Source of the DNA: Oceanipulchritudo sp964345345
Lineage (GTDB): Bacteria; Verrucomicrobiota; Verrucomicrobiia; Opitutales; Oceanipulchritudinaceae
Length of the DNA: 64,000 bases
NCBI GenBank assembly: GCA_964345345.1
Contig: CAYFRH010000002.1
Location: 7,592 to 71,591, forward strand
Reading direction: 5' to 3'
In this document: piece by piece, positions 51,464-59,344 of the stretch
Layout: every line of letters begins with the position of its first letter
How positions within the stretch are numbered: position 1 is the stretch's first letter
Translations under genes and position numbers: made by a program
The notes under the pieces: model-generated
What the model saw: only the letters and a program-made list of their open reading frames with translations
The model's database searches: none
What the model was told of the DNA's origin: nothing

Positions 51464-53305
51464 ATGAGACCGATTGTCGATTTCCGTGAACTCCATTCCT
51501 CTCCCATCATGCGGCCCCTCCTTGGTGCCCTGCAGCGGGTGACCGAACCCTTTCTTCGTATTGGGCAGCTGAATGGCCTCCATCACGATTTCCTTGAGCG
51601 CCGTGGCGAGGCCAAGAGCAACTTTTTCGATACGGGGCTGGCCACCCTCGGGGCCCGTTACCGGGTCGCCGACGAAGACCTTGAAAGGATTCCGGCGCAG
51701 GGGCCGGTGCTGTTGCTGGCGAACCATCCCTTCGGCGGAGTGGACGGGCTTGTCCTTGGTTCATTGCTGCGCCGCCGCCGTCCCGACAGCCGTCTTCTCG
51801 TGAATTTCCTGCTTGGCCGAATTGATGGCATGGAAGAGGAAAGCTTTTTCGTCGATCCCTTCGGGGGGAAAGAAGCGGCCCGGCGCAACCTGCGCGGACT
51901 GCGGCAGAGCCTGCACTGGCTGAGCGAGGGACATGCCCTTGCCACCTTTCCCTCCGGAACCGTTTCCCATTTTCACCCGCGGAAACGATGCGTGACCGAC
52001 CCGCCGTGGGTGAAGAATCTCGCTCAGCTCATCCGGCGCGGGGGAGCGACGGTGGTGCCGGTCTATTTTTCCGGGCGCAACAGCAATCTCTTTCAGGCGG
52101 CGGGACTGGTTCATGAGCGCCTCCGTACCGCTCTTCTGCCGCGCGAGCTGCTGCGGTTGCGCGGGCGGGAGCTGGAGGTCCGCATCGGAAGCCCGATTCC
52201 GGCGAAGCGACTGCAGCGCTTGAACGATGACCGCGAGTTGATGGATTTTCTTCGCCTCCGGTCCTATGTCCTGCGGGATCGAGAGCAGCCGGTGGCGCTC
52301 CGGGGGCAGCCCTTGACGCGGACCAAGCGGGATGGGTGCGCAGTCGCCGAGGCGCAGGAACCGGCGGTTCTCGAGTCCGAGCTGGCACAATTGCCGCCCG
52401 GCAACCGGCTGGTCGAACAGGGCCCGTTTGCAGTCTATGTCGCCTCGGCGGAGGAGATTCCGCACGCCCTGCTTGAACTCGGTCGCCTGCGGGAAATTAC
52501 TTTCCGGGCGGTTGGCGAGGGAACCGGGGAACGTCTCGACCTTGATCGCTTCGACCATACCTACCATCACCTTCTTCTCTGGAATCGGGAAGAGCGCCGT
52601 ATCGTGGGAGCCTACCGCCTCGGGCTCACCGATGAAATCCTGCCCGCGGAGGGAAAGAGCGGACTCTACAGCGCCACACTTTTCCGCTTTAAACCAGAGA
52701 TCCTCCGCTCCCTGAGTCCGGCCATCGAACTGGGGCGCTCTTTCGTCGTCGCCGAATATCAGCGCAAGCCAATTTCCCTGAGTCTGCTTTGGCGGGGGAT
52801 CGGGCAATTTATCGCACAGAATACGCGCTACTGTATCCTTTTTGGCCCCGTCAGCATTAGCCGCGAGTACCAGAGCCTTTCCAGGAACATGATGGTCACT
52901 TACCTGAAAGAGCACAGCCTTGACCGGAAACTGGCCTCGATGGTGCGCGCGAAGAATCCCCCGCGCTCCCGGTTTTTCGGGTCCCTCGACCGCAGCTCCT
53001 TCCAACGCTCCGTCCGCGATATCGAGGACGTTTCCGCCCTGATTGGAGAGATCGAGCGCGAGGTCAAAGGTGTACCCGTTCTCCTGCGCCAATACCTCAA
53101 ACTCAACGCCACCGTGCTCAGTTTCAATGTCGACCCCGCCTTCAATGACTGCCTTGACGGGTTGGTCCTCGTCGATCTTCGCCGGACTCTTGTGAAAACG
53201 CTCCAGAAGTACATGGGCCAGGAAGGGGCGCGCCGCTTCCTCGCTTTCCACCGGGAAAGGGAACGGCAACGCGAGGCCGATCTCGCCCGCGCGGTGAAAT
53301 CGTGA
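51464..53305 (+). CDS. Fused lysophospholipid-type acyltransferase / GNAT N-acyltransferase (OlsF-type)
   Basis: A 613-residue two-domain enzyme. The first half has a PlsC-type core: LLLANHPFGGVDGL (HxxxxD variant), FVDPFGG and LATFPSGTVSHF. The second half is a GNAT-type N-acyltransferase like OlsB: EITFRAVGEGTGERLDLDRFDHTYHHLLLWN, IVGAYRLGLTD and ELGRSFVVAEYQ, then LNATVLSFNVDPAFNDCLDGLVLVDL (shown in parts). This order is that of OlsF, which makes ornithine lipids in one protein by N-acylation then O-acylation. It ends two bases from the convergent radC stop. Amino-acid head group is not determinable. Confidence 0.85.
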   Translation: MRPIVDFRELHSSPIMRPLLGALQRVTEPFLRIGQLNGLHHDFLERRGEAKSNFFDTGLATLGARYRVADEDLERIPAQGPVLLLANHPFGGVDGLVLGSLLRRRRPDSRLLVNFLLGRIDGMEEESFFVDPFGGKEAARRNLRGLRQSLHWLSEGHALATFPSGTVSHFHPRKRCVTDPPWVKNLAQLIRRGGATVVPVYFSGRNSNLFQAAGLVHERLRTALLPRELLRLRGRELEVRIGSPIPAKRLQRLNDDRELMDFLRLRSYVLRDREQPVALRGQPLTRTKRDGCAVAEAQEPAVLESELAQLPPGNRLVEQGPFAVYVASAEEIPHALLELGRLREITFRAVGEGTGERLDLDRFDHTYHHLLLWNREERRIVGAYRLGLTDEILPAEGKSGLYSATLFRFKPEILRSLSPAIELGRSFVVAEYQRKPISLSLLWRGIGQFIAQNTRYCILFGPVSISREYQSLSRNMMVTYLKEHSLDRKLASMVRAKNPPRSRFFGSLDRSSFQRSVRDIEDVSALIGEIEREVKGVPVLLRQYLKLNATVLSFNVDPAFNDCLDGLVLVDLRRTLVKTLQKYMGQEGARRFLAFHRERERQREADLARAVKS

Positions 53306-53306
53306 T

Positions 53307-54002
53307 TCACAGCAGGCCCGCCTCGGCGAAGGAATAAAACCCGCTGCCAAGTGGATCGTGTTCCGGTGTGCCGAGGATGACGTGGTCGAGAAGGTCGAGT
53401 TGCAAAACGCGAGCAGCCTCCCGCAACTGGCGTGTGGCACGAATGTCTGCCTGGCTGGGCGCGGGATCCCCGCTTGGATGATTGTGCGCGCAGATCAGGG
53501 CGGAAGCACTGTTGCGGATCGCTTCCCGGAAGACTTCGCGCGGGTGGACAAGGCTTGCCGTCGCTGTTCCCGAGGTCACCGGATGGCAGCGAAGAAGACG
53601 GTTCTTCCGGTTCAAGGACAGGACCCAGAATTTTTCCACCGCCTCCCCGTTTACGAGCGGGTTCAACCAGGCAAAGACCCGTTCCGGATTGTCCATCAGC
53701 GGGGCCGCCTCGCCGGAGGAGAGGATGCGCCGCGCAATTTCAATGATGGCCTCCAGTTGAAGGGCCTTCACCGGTCCGATGCCCGGATAATGGCACAACT
53801 CCCCGTGCTTCAGCGCCAGCAGCCCGCGCAGAGAGCCCATCCCCGTCAGCAGCGATCGCGCCACGGTCATGACATCCTGCCCGCGTGTTCCGCTCCGCAA
53901 AATCACCGCCAGCAGCTCCCCGTCCGACAAGGCCTGCGCGCCTTTGCTGCGCAAGCGTTCCTGCGGGCGTTCTCCAAGCGGAATGGCATCGAAAGTCGAC
54001 AT
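53307..54002 (-). CDS. radC: RadC-like JAB-domain protein
   Basis: A 231-residue protein with an N-terminal helix-hairpin-helix region (GPVKALQLEAI) and a C-terminal JAMM metalloprotease fold bearing the motif HNHPSGDPAPSQAD. The start MSTFDAIPLGERPQERL is typical. RadC was once tied to recombination repair, but its function is unsettled; JAMM chemistry suggests a hydrolase. Convergent with the OlsF-type gene. Confidence 0.94.
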   Translation of the reverse strand: MSTFDAIPLGERPQERLRSKGAQALSDGELLAVILRSGTRGQDVMTVARSLLTGMGSLRGLLALKHGELCHYPGIGPVKALQLEAIIEIARRILSSGEAAPLMDNPERVFAWLNPLVNGEAVEKFWVLSLNRKNRLLRCHPVTSGTATASLVHPREVFREAIRNSASALICAHNHPSGDPAPSQADIRATRQLREAARVLQLDLLDHVILGTPEHDPLGSGFYSFAEAGLL

Positions 54003-54098
54003 AGGGAATAATTTAAAAAGCGTTAGGAATGGCGCTTCGCCGTCAATCGGGAAATTTCATTGCTTTGGGGTGGGGTGAACGCAGAATTAGAAAAGCTT

Positions 54099-55382
54099 AT
54101 GTCAAATGCCCTTTTAACCCACGAACCCGGGCCCGCCGAAGCCCCGTTTCACATTATGGTGAAGCCGATCGGGCCGAAATGTAACCTCGATTGCCAGTAT
54201 TGTTTCTATCTCGAAAAGGAGGTGCTCTGGGGCGACGGCGAAAAATGGAAGATGGACGATGCCACCCTCGAAGCCTACGTGCGGCGTTACATTGAGGCGC
54301 AGCCGTCTGATCCGGTAACCTTCGCGTGGCAGGGCGGTGAACCGACGCTGTGCGGGCTGGAGTTTTTCGAAAAGGTTGTGTATTGGCAAAAGCAATACGG
54401 ACGGGGGCGTCGGATCGACAACGCCTTTCAGACCAACGGCACTCTCCTCGACGACAAATGGGCGGCCTTTTTCAAGCGGGAGAATTTTCTCATCGGCCTC
54501 AGTGTGGACGGCCCGGCGGAACTGCACGATGCCTACCGCCGCAAGCGCAACGGCAAGGGAAGTCACGCCGAGGTTATGCGCGGGCTCGACTTTCTCAAAA
54601 AGCACAAGGTCGAGTTTAACACCCTCACTTGCGTAAACCGGGCGAATATGGAGCGGGCCGCGGAGGTGTATCAATTCCTTAAGGACATCGGTTCGCGCTA
54701 CATGCAGTTTATTCCCATTATCGAGCGGCTACCCGACGCGGAGGCGGAGCGATTGGGGCTGAGCCATTCCATGCCCCCGAAGTACGCCGAGGAGGACGAA
54801 AGCCTTGAGGCCCCGGTGACGGACTGGAGCGTGCAGCCAAAGGCTTACGGACGCTTCATGTGGAATATCTTCAAGCGCTGGGTGCAGAAGGACGTCGGGC
54901 GTGTCTATGTACAGCTTTTCGACGTCGCCCTCGGCAAATGGGTGGGCGCGCCCGGCGGGATCTGTGTCTTCAACGAGACTTGCGGGCGGGCCATGGCCCT
55001 CGAGCATGATGGAAGTTTGTACTCATGTGATCACTACGTCTATCCGGACTACAAGGTAGGCAACCTTCGCGAGACGGCCATCCGCGATATGGTCGACAGT
55101 ACATTCCAGCGCGGCTTCGGGGAAGACAAGGAGCGAAGCCTCCCCGCCTATTGCCGGCGCTGCCCCTACAAATTCGCCTGTAACGGCGGCTGCCCCAAGC
55201 ACCGCTTTCTCCTCACCCCGGAGGAAGAGCCGGGCCTGAACTACCTCTGTTCTGGTTACCGCTTTGTCTTCGGGAAAATGGACCCCTACTTGCAGGCCAT
55301 GGCGCAGCTTTACCATGAGGGCCGCCCGCCCGCCGATGTCATGCACATGATCCGTGAAAGACGCCTGCCCAAGCCGGCCTGA
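54099..55382 (+). CDS. Anaerobic sulfatase-maturating radical SAM enzyme
   Basis: Converts the active-site Cys or Ser of sulfatases to formylglycine. The 427-residue protein has the radical-SAM cluster C28-x3-C32-x2-C35 (KCNLDCQYC), the GGEPT SAM motif near residue 80, and a C-terminal SPASM domain with CGRAMALEHDGSLYSCDHYVYP and CRRCPYKFACNGGCPKHR binding two more clusters. The ATG at 54099 is preferred to the one at 54060. No sulfatase gene is in the window; Verrucomicrobiota commonly carry many elsewhere for sulfated polysaccharides. Confidence 0.92.
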   Translation: MSNALLTHEPGPAEAPFHIMVKPIGPKCNLDCQYCFYLEKEVLWGDGEKWKMDDATLEAYVRRYIEAQPSDPVTFAWQGGEPTLCGLEFFEKVVYWQKQYGRGRRIDNAFQTNGTLLDDKWAAFFKRENFLIGLSVDGPAELHDAYRRKRNGKGSHAEVMRGLDFLKKHKVEFNTLTCVNRANMERAAEVYQFLKDIGSRYMQFIPIIERLPDAEAERLGLSHSMPPKYAEEDESLEAPVTDWSVQPKAYGRFMWNIFKRWVQKDVGRVYVQLFDVALGKWVGAPGGICVFNETCGRAMALEHDGSLYSCDHYVYPDYKVGNLRETAIRDMVDSTFQRGFGEDKERSLPAYCRRCPYKFACNGGCPKHRFLLTPEEEPGLNYLCSGYRFVFGKMDPYLQAMAQLYHEGRPPADVMHMIRERRLPKPA

Positions 55383-55723
55383 GCGGTAGCCTTCTTGCGT
55401 AGAAGGTCATGGCGATCCTTCAGACCGCGGCAAACCGGGGAATGGTCGGCAACCCCGGCCATCCCGAGACTTTGTCCGGGGATGGCCTATTATGAAGTGT
55501 TGGCCCGTCCTAATGAGTTGATACATTCTTTCCGCTTGACCCTGAGACTGGTGCTACCGACTTCCGCTACTCTACCAAGTTCTTAACGTCTTACCGCGTC
55601 GGTTACCGCCTGGAATCTACGGTTTGGGAGGCCTTGGACGGGAAAGTTGCCTTGTTGGCCCTCTGCAGGGAGTGCGGTTTCCCGGACTTGCTTTGCCGGG
55701 CTTGGCTGTGACAGGCTCGTAGA
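55383..55723. other. Noncoding 341-base gap with hairpin and a stray open frame
   Basis: GGCCATCCC (55457-55465) and GGGATGGCC (55479-55487) form a 9-bp stem with a 13-base loop but no T run; it may end the sulfatase-maturase transcript. A 64-codon open frame without start runs rightward from 55517 to the stop at 55709-55711 and encodes FFPLDPETGATDFRYST-like sequence that I do not recognise; it may be a gene remnant or chance. A TTGATA at 55518-55523 lacks a -10 partner. No tRNA or riboswitch was seen. Confidence 0.5.
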
Positions 55724-57355
55724 ATGAGTGGAATTTTCCGTTTTGCATGGCTGGGGACCGGTTTGGTGGCCGCATTTCTGCTGGCCGCCTGCGGCGGTTC
55801 CGAAGAAGGCCAGGACATCGCCGCCAAGCCCTCCGCCTTTATTTTCGGCCGTGGAGCGGATGCGCAGAAACTGGATCCGGCGGACATCGACGACGGTGAA
55901 TCGGTCAACACTCTCGCGCAGATTCTGGAAGGACTGGTGGGTTTTCGGGCGGGGACGCTCGAGGTGGAACCACGCCTCGCCGAGCGTTATGAAATTTCGG
56001 AGGACGGGCTGCGCTATACCTTTTTTCTGCGGGAGGGGGTCCGCTTTCATGACGGCACGCCCTTCAATGCGGAGACGGCCCGCTTTAGCTTCGACCGGCA
56101 GATGGACCCGGAACATCCGGCCCATTTTGATGAAGCGAGTTTTCAGTACTGGCAGAATTTGTTTTCCGATGTGGAGCGGCTGGAGACCGTCGACGCGATG
56201 ACGCTGCGGTTTCACTTGCGTCAGCCGAATGCCGGAATCCTTGGAGCGTTTGCCAGTTTTCCGGCATGGCTGGTCAGTCCGGAGGCCTTTGCAAAGCATG
56301 GTGAACAGATGATTTATCATCCCGTCGGGACCGGTCCCTACCGGTTCGTTAACTGGCGGCCCAACGAGGCCGTCCTCTTTGAGGCCAATCCCGACTACTG
56401 GGGCGAGCCGGAACCGGGATTCCCGCGCATGGTGATGCGGTCCATTCCGCTGAATTCATCGCGCCTGTCCGCTCTCAAGAGTGGCGGTTTACACGGGCTC
56501 GACGGCGTCCAGCCAGCGGAACTGCAGGACCTGCGGGGCAATCCGCGGTTTCGCATTCTTCACGAGCCGGGCATGAATGTCGGGTATCTCGCTTTCAGTC
56601 TGCTCAAAGAACGCCTCCGGGATCCGGAATTGCGCCGCGCGGTCGCCCTTGCCATCGACCGGGAAAATCTTGTCCAACTTGCCCTTGGTGGCTATGGTCG
56701 CTCGGCCGCTTATCCGGCACCGCCGGAATTTCTCGGAATCCCCCGGGACGAAGGCCCGCTGCGGCACGAACCGGGGGCGGCGGCAGAGCTGGTGGCCGCC
56801 CATCCGGAGTGGTCGGCGCAGCCGCTCCGCCTCGCCACCTTTGGCCAGCCGCGGATGTATTTTCCGGATCCCCAGCGCATCGCCTCCCTTATCCGCAGCG
56901 ACCTCGAGGCGGTGGGATTTGACGTGGAGATCCTTAACCGGGAGTTCAAAAGCCACCTGCACAGGACGCGGAAAGGCGACTACGAGCTCGCGCTTCTCGG
57001 ATGGATCGCCGATACACCCGATCCCGACAATTTCCTGCGCACCTTCTTTCACAGTGACGCGGCCGTTAAGGGATCGGCGACGAACATTTCCTTTTATCGT
57101 AGTGAGAAAATGGATCGCCTTCTCGACGAAGCTGTCCGCCTTACGGAGGCGGAGGAACGGTCGGCCTTGTACGAGGAAGCCTTAGCGTTGTGGGCGAAGG
57201 ACCTGCCCCTGATCCCGCTTGTGCAGGGAGACCAGATCACGGTGCTCGATGCGCGCATCAGCGGCTATCGGCTTTCCCCGACGGGCAATCACTTCTTCGG
57301 CGGCGTCGAGTGGCGCCCGGCGCGCGAAGCCTCCGGTCCCGTTGATGTCGAATGA
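55724..57355 (+). CDS. ABC transporter substrate-binding lipoprotein (family 5, peptide type)
   Basis: A 543-residue SBP_bac_5 protein with a lipobox (LLAACGG, Cys near 23) after a hydrophobic signal. The domain signature LAERYEISEDGLRYTFFLREGVRFHDGTPFNAETARFSFDR (in part) is the family fingerprint; VGTGPYRFVNW and LALGG segments follow. It binds oligopeptides, dipeptides or nickel/glycoside ligands in related systems. It overlaps the first permease gene by ATGA. Confidence 0.93.
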   Translation: MSGIFRFAWLGTGLVAAFLLAACGGSEEGQDIAAKPSAFIFGRGADAQKLDPADIDDGESVNTLAQILEGLVGFRAGTLEVEPRLAERYEISEDGLRYTFFLREGVRFHDGTPFNAETARFSFDRQMDPEHPAHFDEASFQYWQNLFSDVERLETVDAMTLRFHLRQPNAGILGAFASFPAWLVSPEAFAKHGEQMIYHPVGTGPYRFVNWRPNEAVLFEANPDYWGEPEPGFPRMVMRSIPLNSSRLSALKSGGLHGLDGVQPAELQDLRGNPRFRILHEPGMNVGYLAFSLLKERLRDPELRRAVALAIDRENLVQLALGGYGRSAAYPAPPEFLGIPRDEGPLRHEPGAAAELVAAHPEWSAQPLRLATFGQPRMYFPDPQRIASLIRSDLEAVGFDVEILNREFKSHLHRTRKGDYELALLGWIADTPDPDNFLRTFFHSDAAVKGSATNISFYRSEKMDRLLDEAVRLTEAEERSALYEEALALWAKDLPLIPLVQGDQITVLDARISGYRLSPTGNHFFGGVEWRPAREASGPVDVE

Positions 57356-58404
57356 GCGGAGGCGGCTTCAAGCAACCGGGCCAAGGGCGCTTCGCCGTGC
57401 TTCTGGGGCTTCTCGATAATCTGCGGCGATTTGGCCTTATCTTTCTTATCGCGAGCCTTGGCCTATTTCTTGCCATCGAGGCGATGCCGGAGGACCCGGT
57501 CAGTCTGCGCATTAAAAATCCCGATCCGGACCGGGTGGAGGAAATCCGGGACAACCTTGGGCTGAATGATCCGTTGCCGGTGCGGTACCTGCGCGGCGTC
57601 GCCGATTTTGTTCTCCTTGACTGGGGGCAAAGCCTGATCAGCGGACGACCGGTACGTGCGGAAGTCGCTCGCTTCCTGCCCGCCACGCTTGAGCTGGCGG
57701 TTCTCGGTATTGTCTGGGGAACGCTTCTTGGCGCTACGCTGGTCCTTGCCGCCCATGCCACGGGCTGGCGCTGGCTTTTGCAACCGGTACGTGGGCTGGC
57801 GGCCATGGGCCTGACCGTGCCGATTTTCTGGATGGGGATTCTCTTTATTCTCCTCTTCGGGGTAAACCTGGGATGGCTGCCGGTCGGCGGACGTTTCAAT
57901 TTTCAATACAGCGCTCCCAGCGGTACGGGCTTCCTTCTTCTCGACAGCCTTCTGCAGGCCGACGCCCAAGCCTTTCTTATCAGCCTGCGGCACCTGATTC
58001 TTCCGGTCATGACCCTCGGACTGTATCCTGCAGCGGTTGTCGCCGGTACCCTCGAGGCGAGGCTGAATGAGGATTTCCTGCAACGGCTGGTGATCGCTCT
58101 CGAGTCGCGCGGCTACTCGCCCCTGCGGATCTGGGGGCGGCATGTCCCGCGCCTTGTCAGCGGGCCGGTGGTGACCGTGGTCGGCACGCAGGCCGGCATG
58201 CTGCTGGGCGGGGCGGTTCTCACGGAGACCGTTTTTTCATGGCCGGGCATGGGCCGCTTTCTTGTCGACGGTGTCCTCAACCGCGACTTGTTCGTCATTC
58301 AGCACGGCCTGCTCCTGATCGTCGTGCTGGCCCTGTCGCTGGTCACGATTTCCGATCTGCTCGCCCGACGTCTTGATCATCAACTCGCGGAGAAAAGGTT
58401 GTGA
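57352..58404 (+). CDS. ABC transporter permease, DppB/OppB type
   Basis: A 350-residue BPD_transp_1 permease with about six hydrophobic segments. The inner-membrane EAA-like loop is visible around ALESRGYSPLRIWGRHVPRLV, and the N-terminal extension contains EDPVSLRIKNPDPDRVEEIRDNLGLNDPLPVRYL, typical of DppB. Overlaps on both sides (ATGA with the binding protein, TGATG with the next permease) show a single operon. Confidence 0.93.
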   Translation: MSGGGFKQPGQGRFAVLLGLLDNLRRFGLIFLIASLGLFLAIEAMPEDPVSLRIKNPDPDRVEEIRDNLGLNDPLPVRYLRGVADFVLLDWGQSLISGRPVRAEVARFLPATLELAVLGIVWGTLLGATLVLAAHATGWRWLLQPVRGLAAMGLTVPIFWMGILFILLFGVNLGWLPVGGRFNFQYSAPSGTGFLLLDSLLQADAQAFLISLRHLILPVMTLGLYPAAVVAGTLEARLNEDFLQRLVIALESRGYSPLRIWGRHVPRLVSGPVVTVVGTQAGMLLGGAVLTETVFSWPGMGRFLVDGVLNRDLFVIQHGLLLIVVLALSLVTISDLLARRLDHQLAEKRL

Positions 58405-59186
58405 TGAACGGACGGCAACGACAGCGTTTCTGGGACGCGGGGGCTGTCGGCCTCCTTCTGTTCGCGATGGCGGGCCTCTTCCTCACCCCTTACGATCCAC
58501 GCGCACAGGCTTTTCGCGAAATTGCCCCGAGCGGGCCCAGCGTCGCCCACTGGTTCGGAGTGGATGGCCTCGGCCGCGATTTCTTCAGCCGACTCTGGGA
58601 AGGCCTTGGCCATACCGTTGTGCTCGCGGCCGGATCCCTTCTCCTTACTTTTTTCCTGGCGGGCCTGCTGGTCCTTCTTGAACAAGCCGGCCCGCCGCGC
58701 CTTGCCCGCATGGTCCGTTCCCTTATGGGACTCGCTGTTGCCATTCCCGTTCTCTTTATCGGCCTGCTCCTCCTTGTCTTTCTCAGTCCTTCCCCCGGTG
58801 CCCTTGTCCTCGCTATCGGCCTTGGAAACACCAGTTTCGCTTTCCGCCAGTTACGGGTGTTCTGGCAGACGGTGCGCCACGCCCTTTACGTTCGCTCCAG
58901 CGAAGTCCTTGGCGCCCGCGGCTGGATGCTCTTCCGCTGGGCTCTTTGGCCCAACCTGCAGCCCGACCTCCTCGCCCTCGCGCGCCTCCTCTTCGCCATG
59001 AGCGCACTCGAACTGAGCGGGCTCGCTTTCCTCGGTCTCATTGGCGATCCCGACTTTACCGAACTCGGCTCCATCCTGCGCCAGAACCAGGCTTACCTCT
59101 ACCAGGCCCCCATGCTCGTCGTCTGGCCGGGCCTCCTGCTCAGCCTCCTCCTTTTCACCCTCCACCTATCCCGCTTTCACCGGTAA
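58404..59186 (+). CDS. ABC transporter permease, DppC/OppC type
   Basis: A 260-residue permease with segments HWFGVDGLGRDFFSRLWEG (the DppC 'GTDxxGRD' variant) and SSEVLGARGWMLFRWALWPNL (ATPase-contact loop). The start is ATG 58404 within a TGATG overlap and is preceded by GGAGAAAAGG. The system lacks its two ATPase genes here: after this gene comes a REP-like repeat and the convergent rhaB. The ATPases may be encoded elsewhere. Confidence 0.9.
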   Translation: MNGRQRQRFWDAGAVGLLLFAMAGLFLTPYDPRAQAFREIAPSGPSVAHWFGVDGLGRDFFSRLWEGLGHTVVLAAGSLLLTFFLAGLLVLLEQAGPPRLARMVRSLMGLAVAIPVLFIGLLLLVFLSPSPGALVLAIGLGNTSFAFRQLRVFWQTVRHALYVRSSEVLGARGWMLFRWALWPNLQPDLLALARLLFAMSALELSGLAFLGLIGDPDFTELGSILRQNQAYLYQAPMLVVWPGLLLSLLLFTLHLSRFHR

Positions 59187-59191
59187 TATGT

Positions 59192-59344
59192 AAGGGGTCA
59201 GCCCTTGCATTTTGGTATATTGCCGACGGGAAACAGCATTGCATACCAAAATGCAAGGGCTGACCCCTTTCTCTGATTTGGTATATTGCCGACGGGAAAC
59301 AGCATTGCGTACCAAAATGCAAGGGCTGACCCCTTTCTCTGATT
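59192..59344. repeat. REP-like element: 27-bp inverted arms plus 66-bp tandem duplication
   Basis: Perfect 27-bp inverted arms (59192-59218 and 59243-59269, AAGGGGTCAGCCCTTGCATT...) enclose a 24-base centre. The stretch 59211-59276 is repeated at 59277-59342 with one base change (period 66), so a third arm lies at 59310-59335. It fills the gap between convergent genes and reaches the rhaB stop codon. The GGGGTCAG...CTTGCATTTTGG motif resembles REP palindromes linked to IS200-type RAYT transposases. It may also serve as a two-way terminator. Confidence 0.85.

Noticed and set aside
55383..55723. tRNA or small RNA gene in the largest gap
   Set aside because: No TpsiC-loop motif, acceptor stem or anticodon arm could be folded from either strand.
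59211..59342. Possible CRISPR-like direct repeats
   Set aside because: Only two adjacent 66-bp copies with no unique spacers and no cas genes; inverted arms fit a REP-like element.
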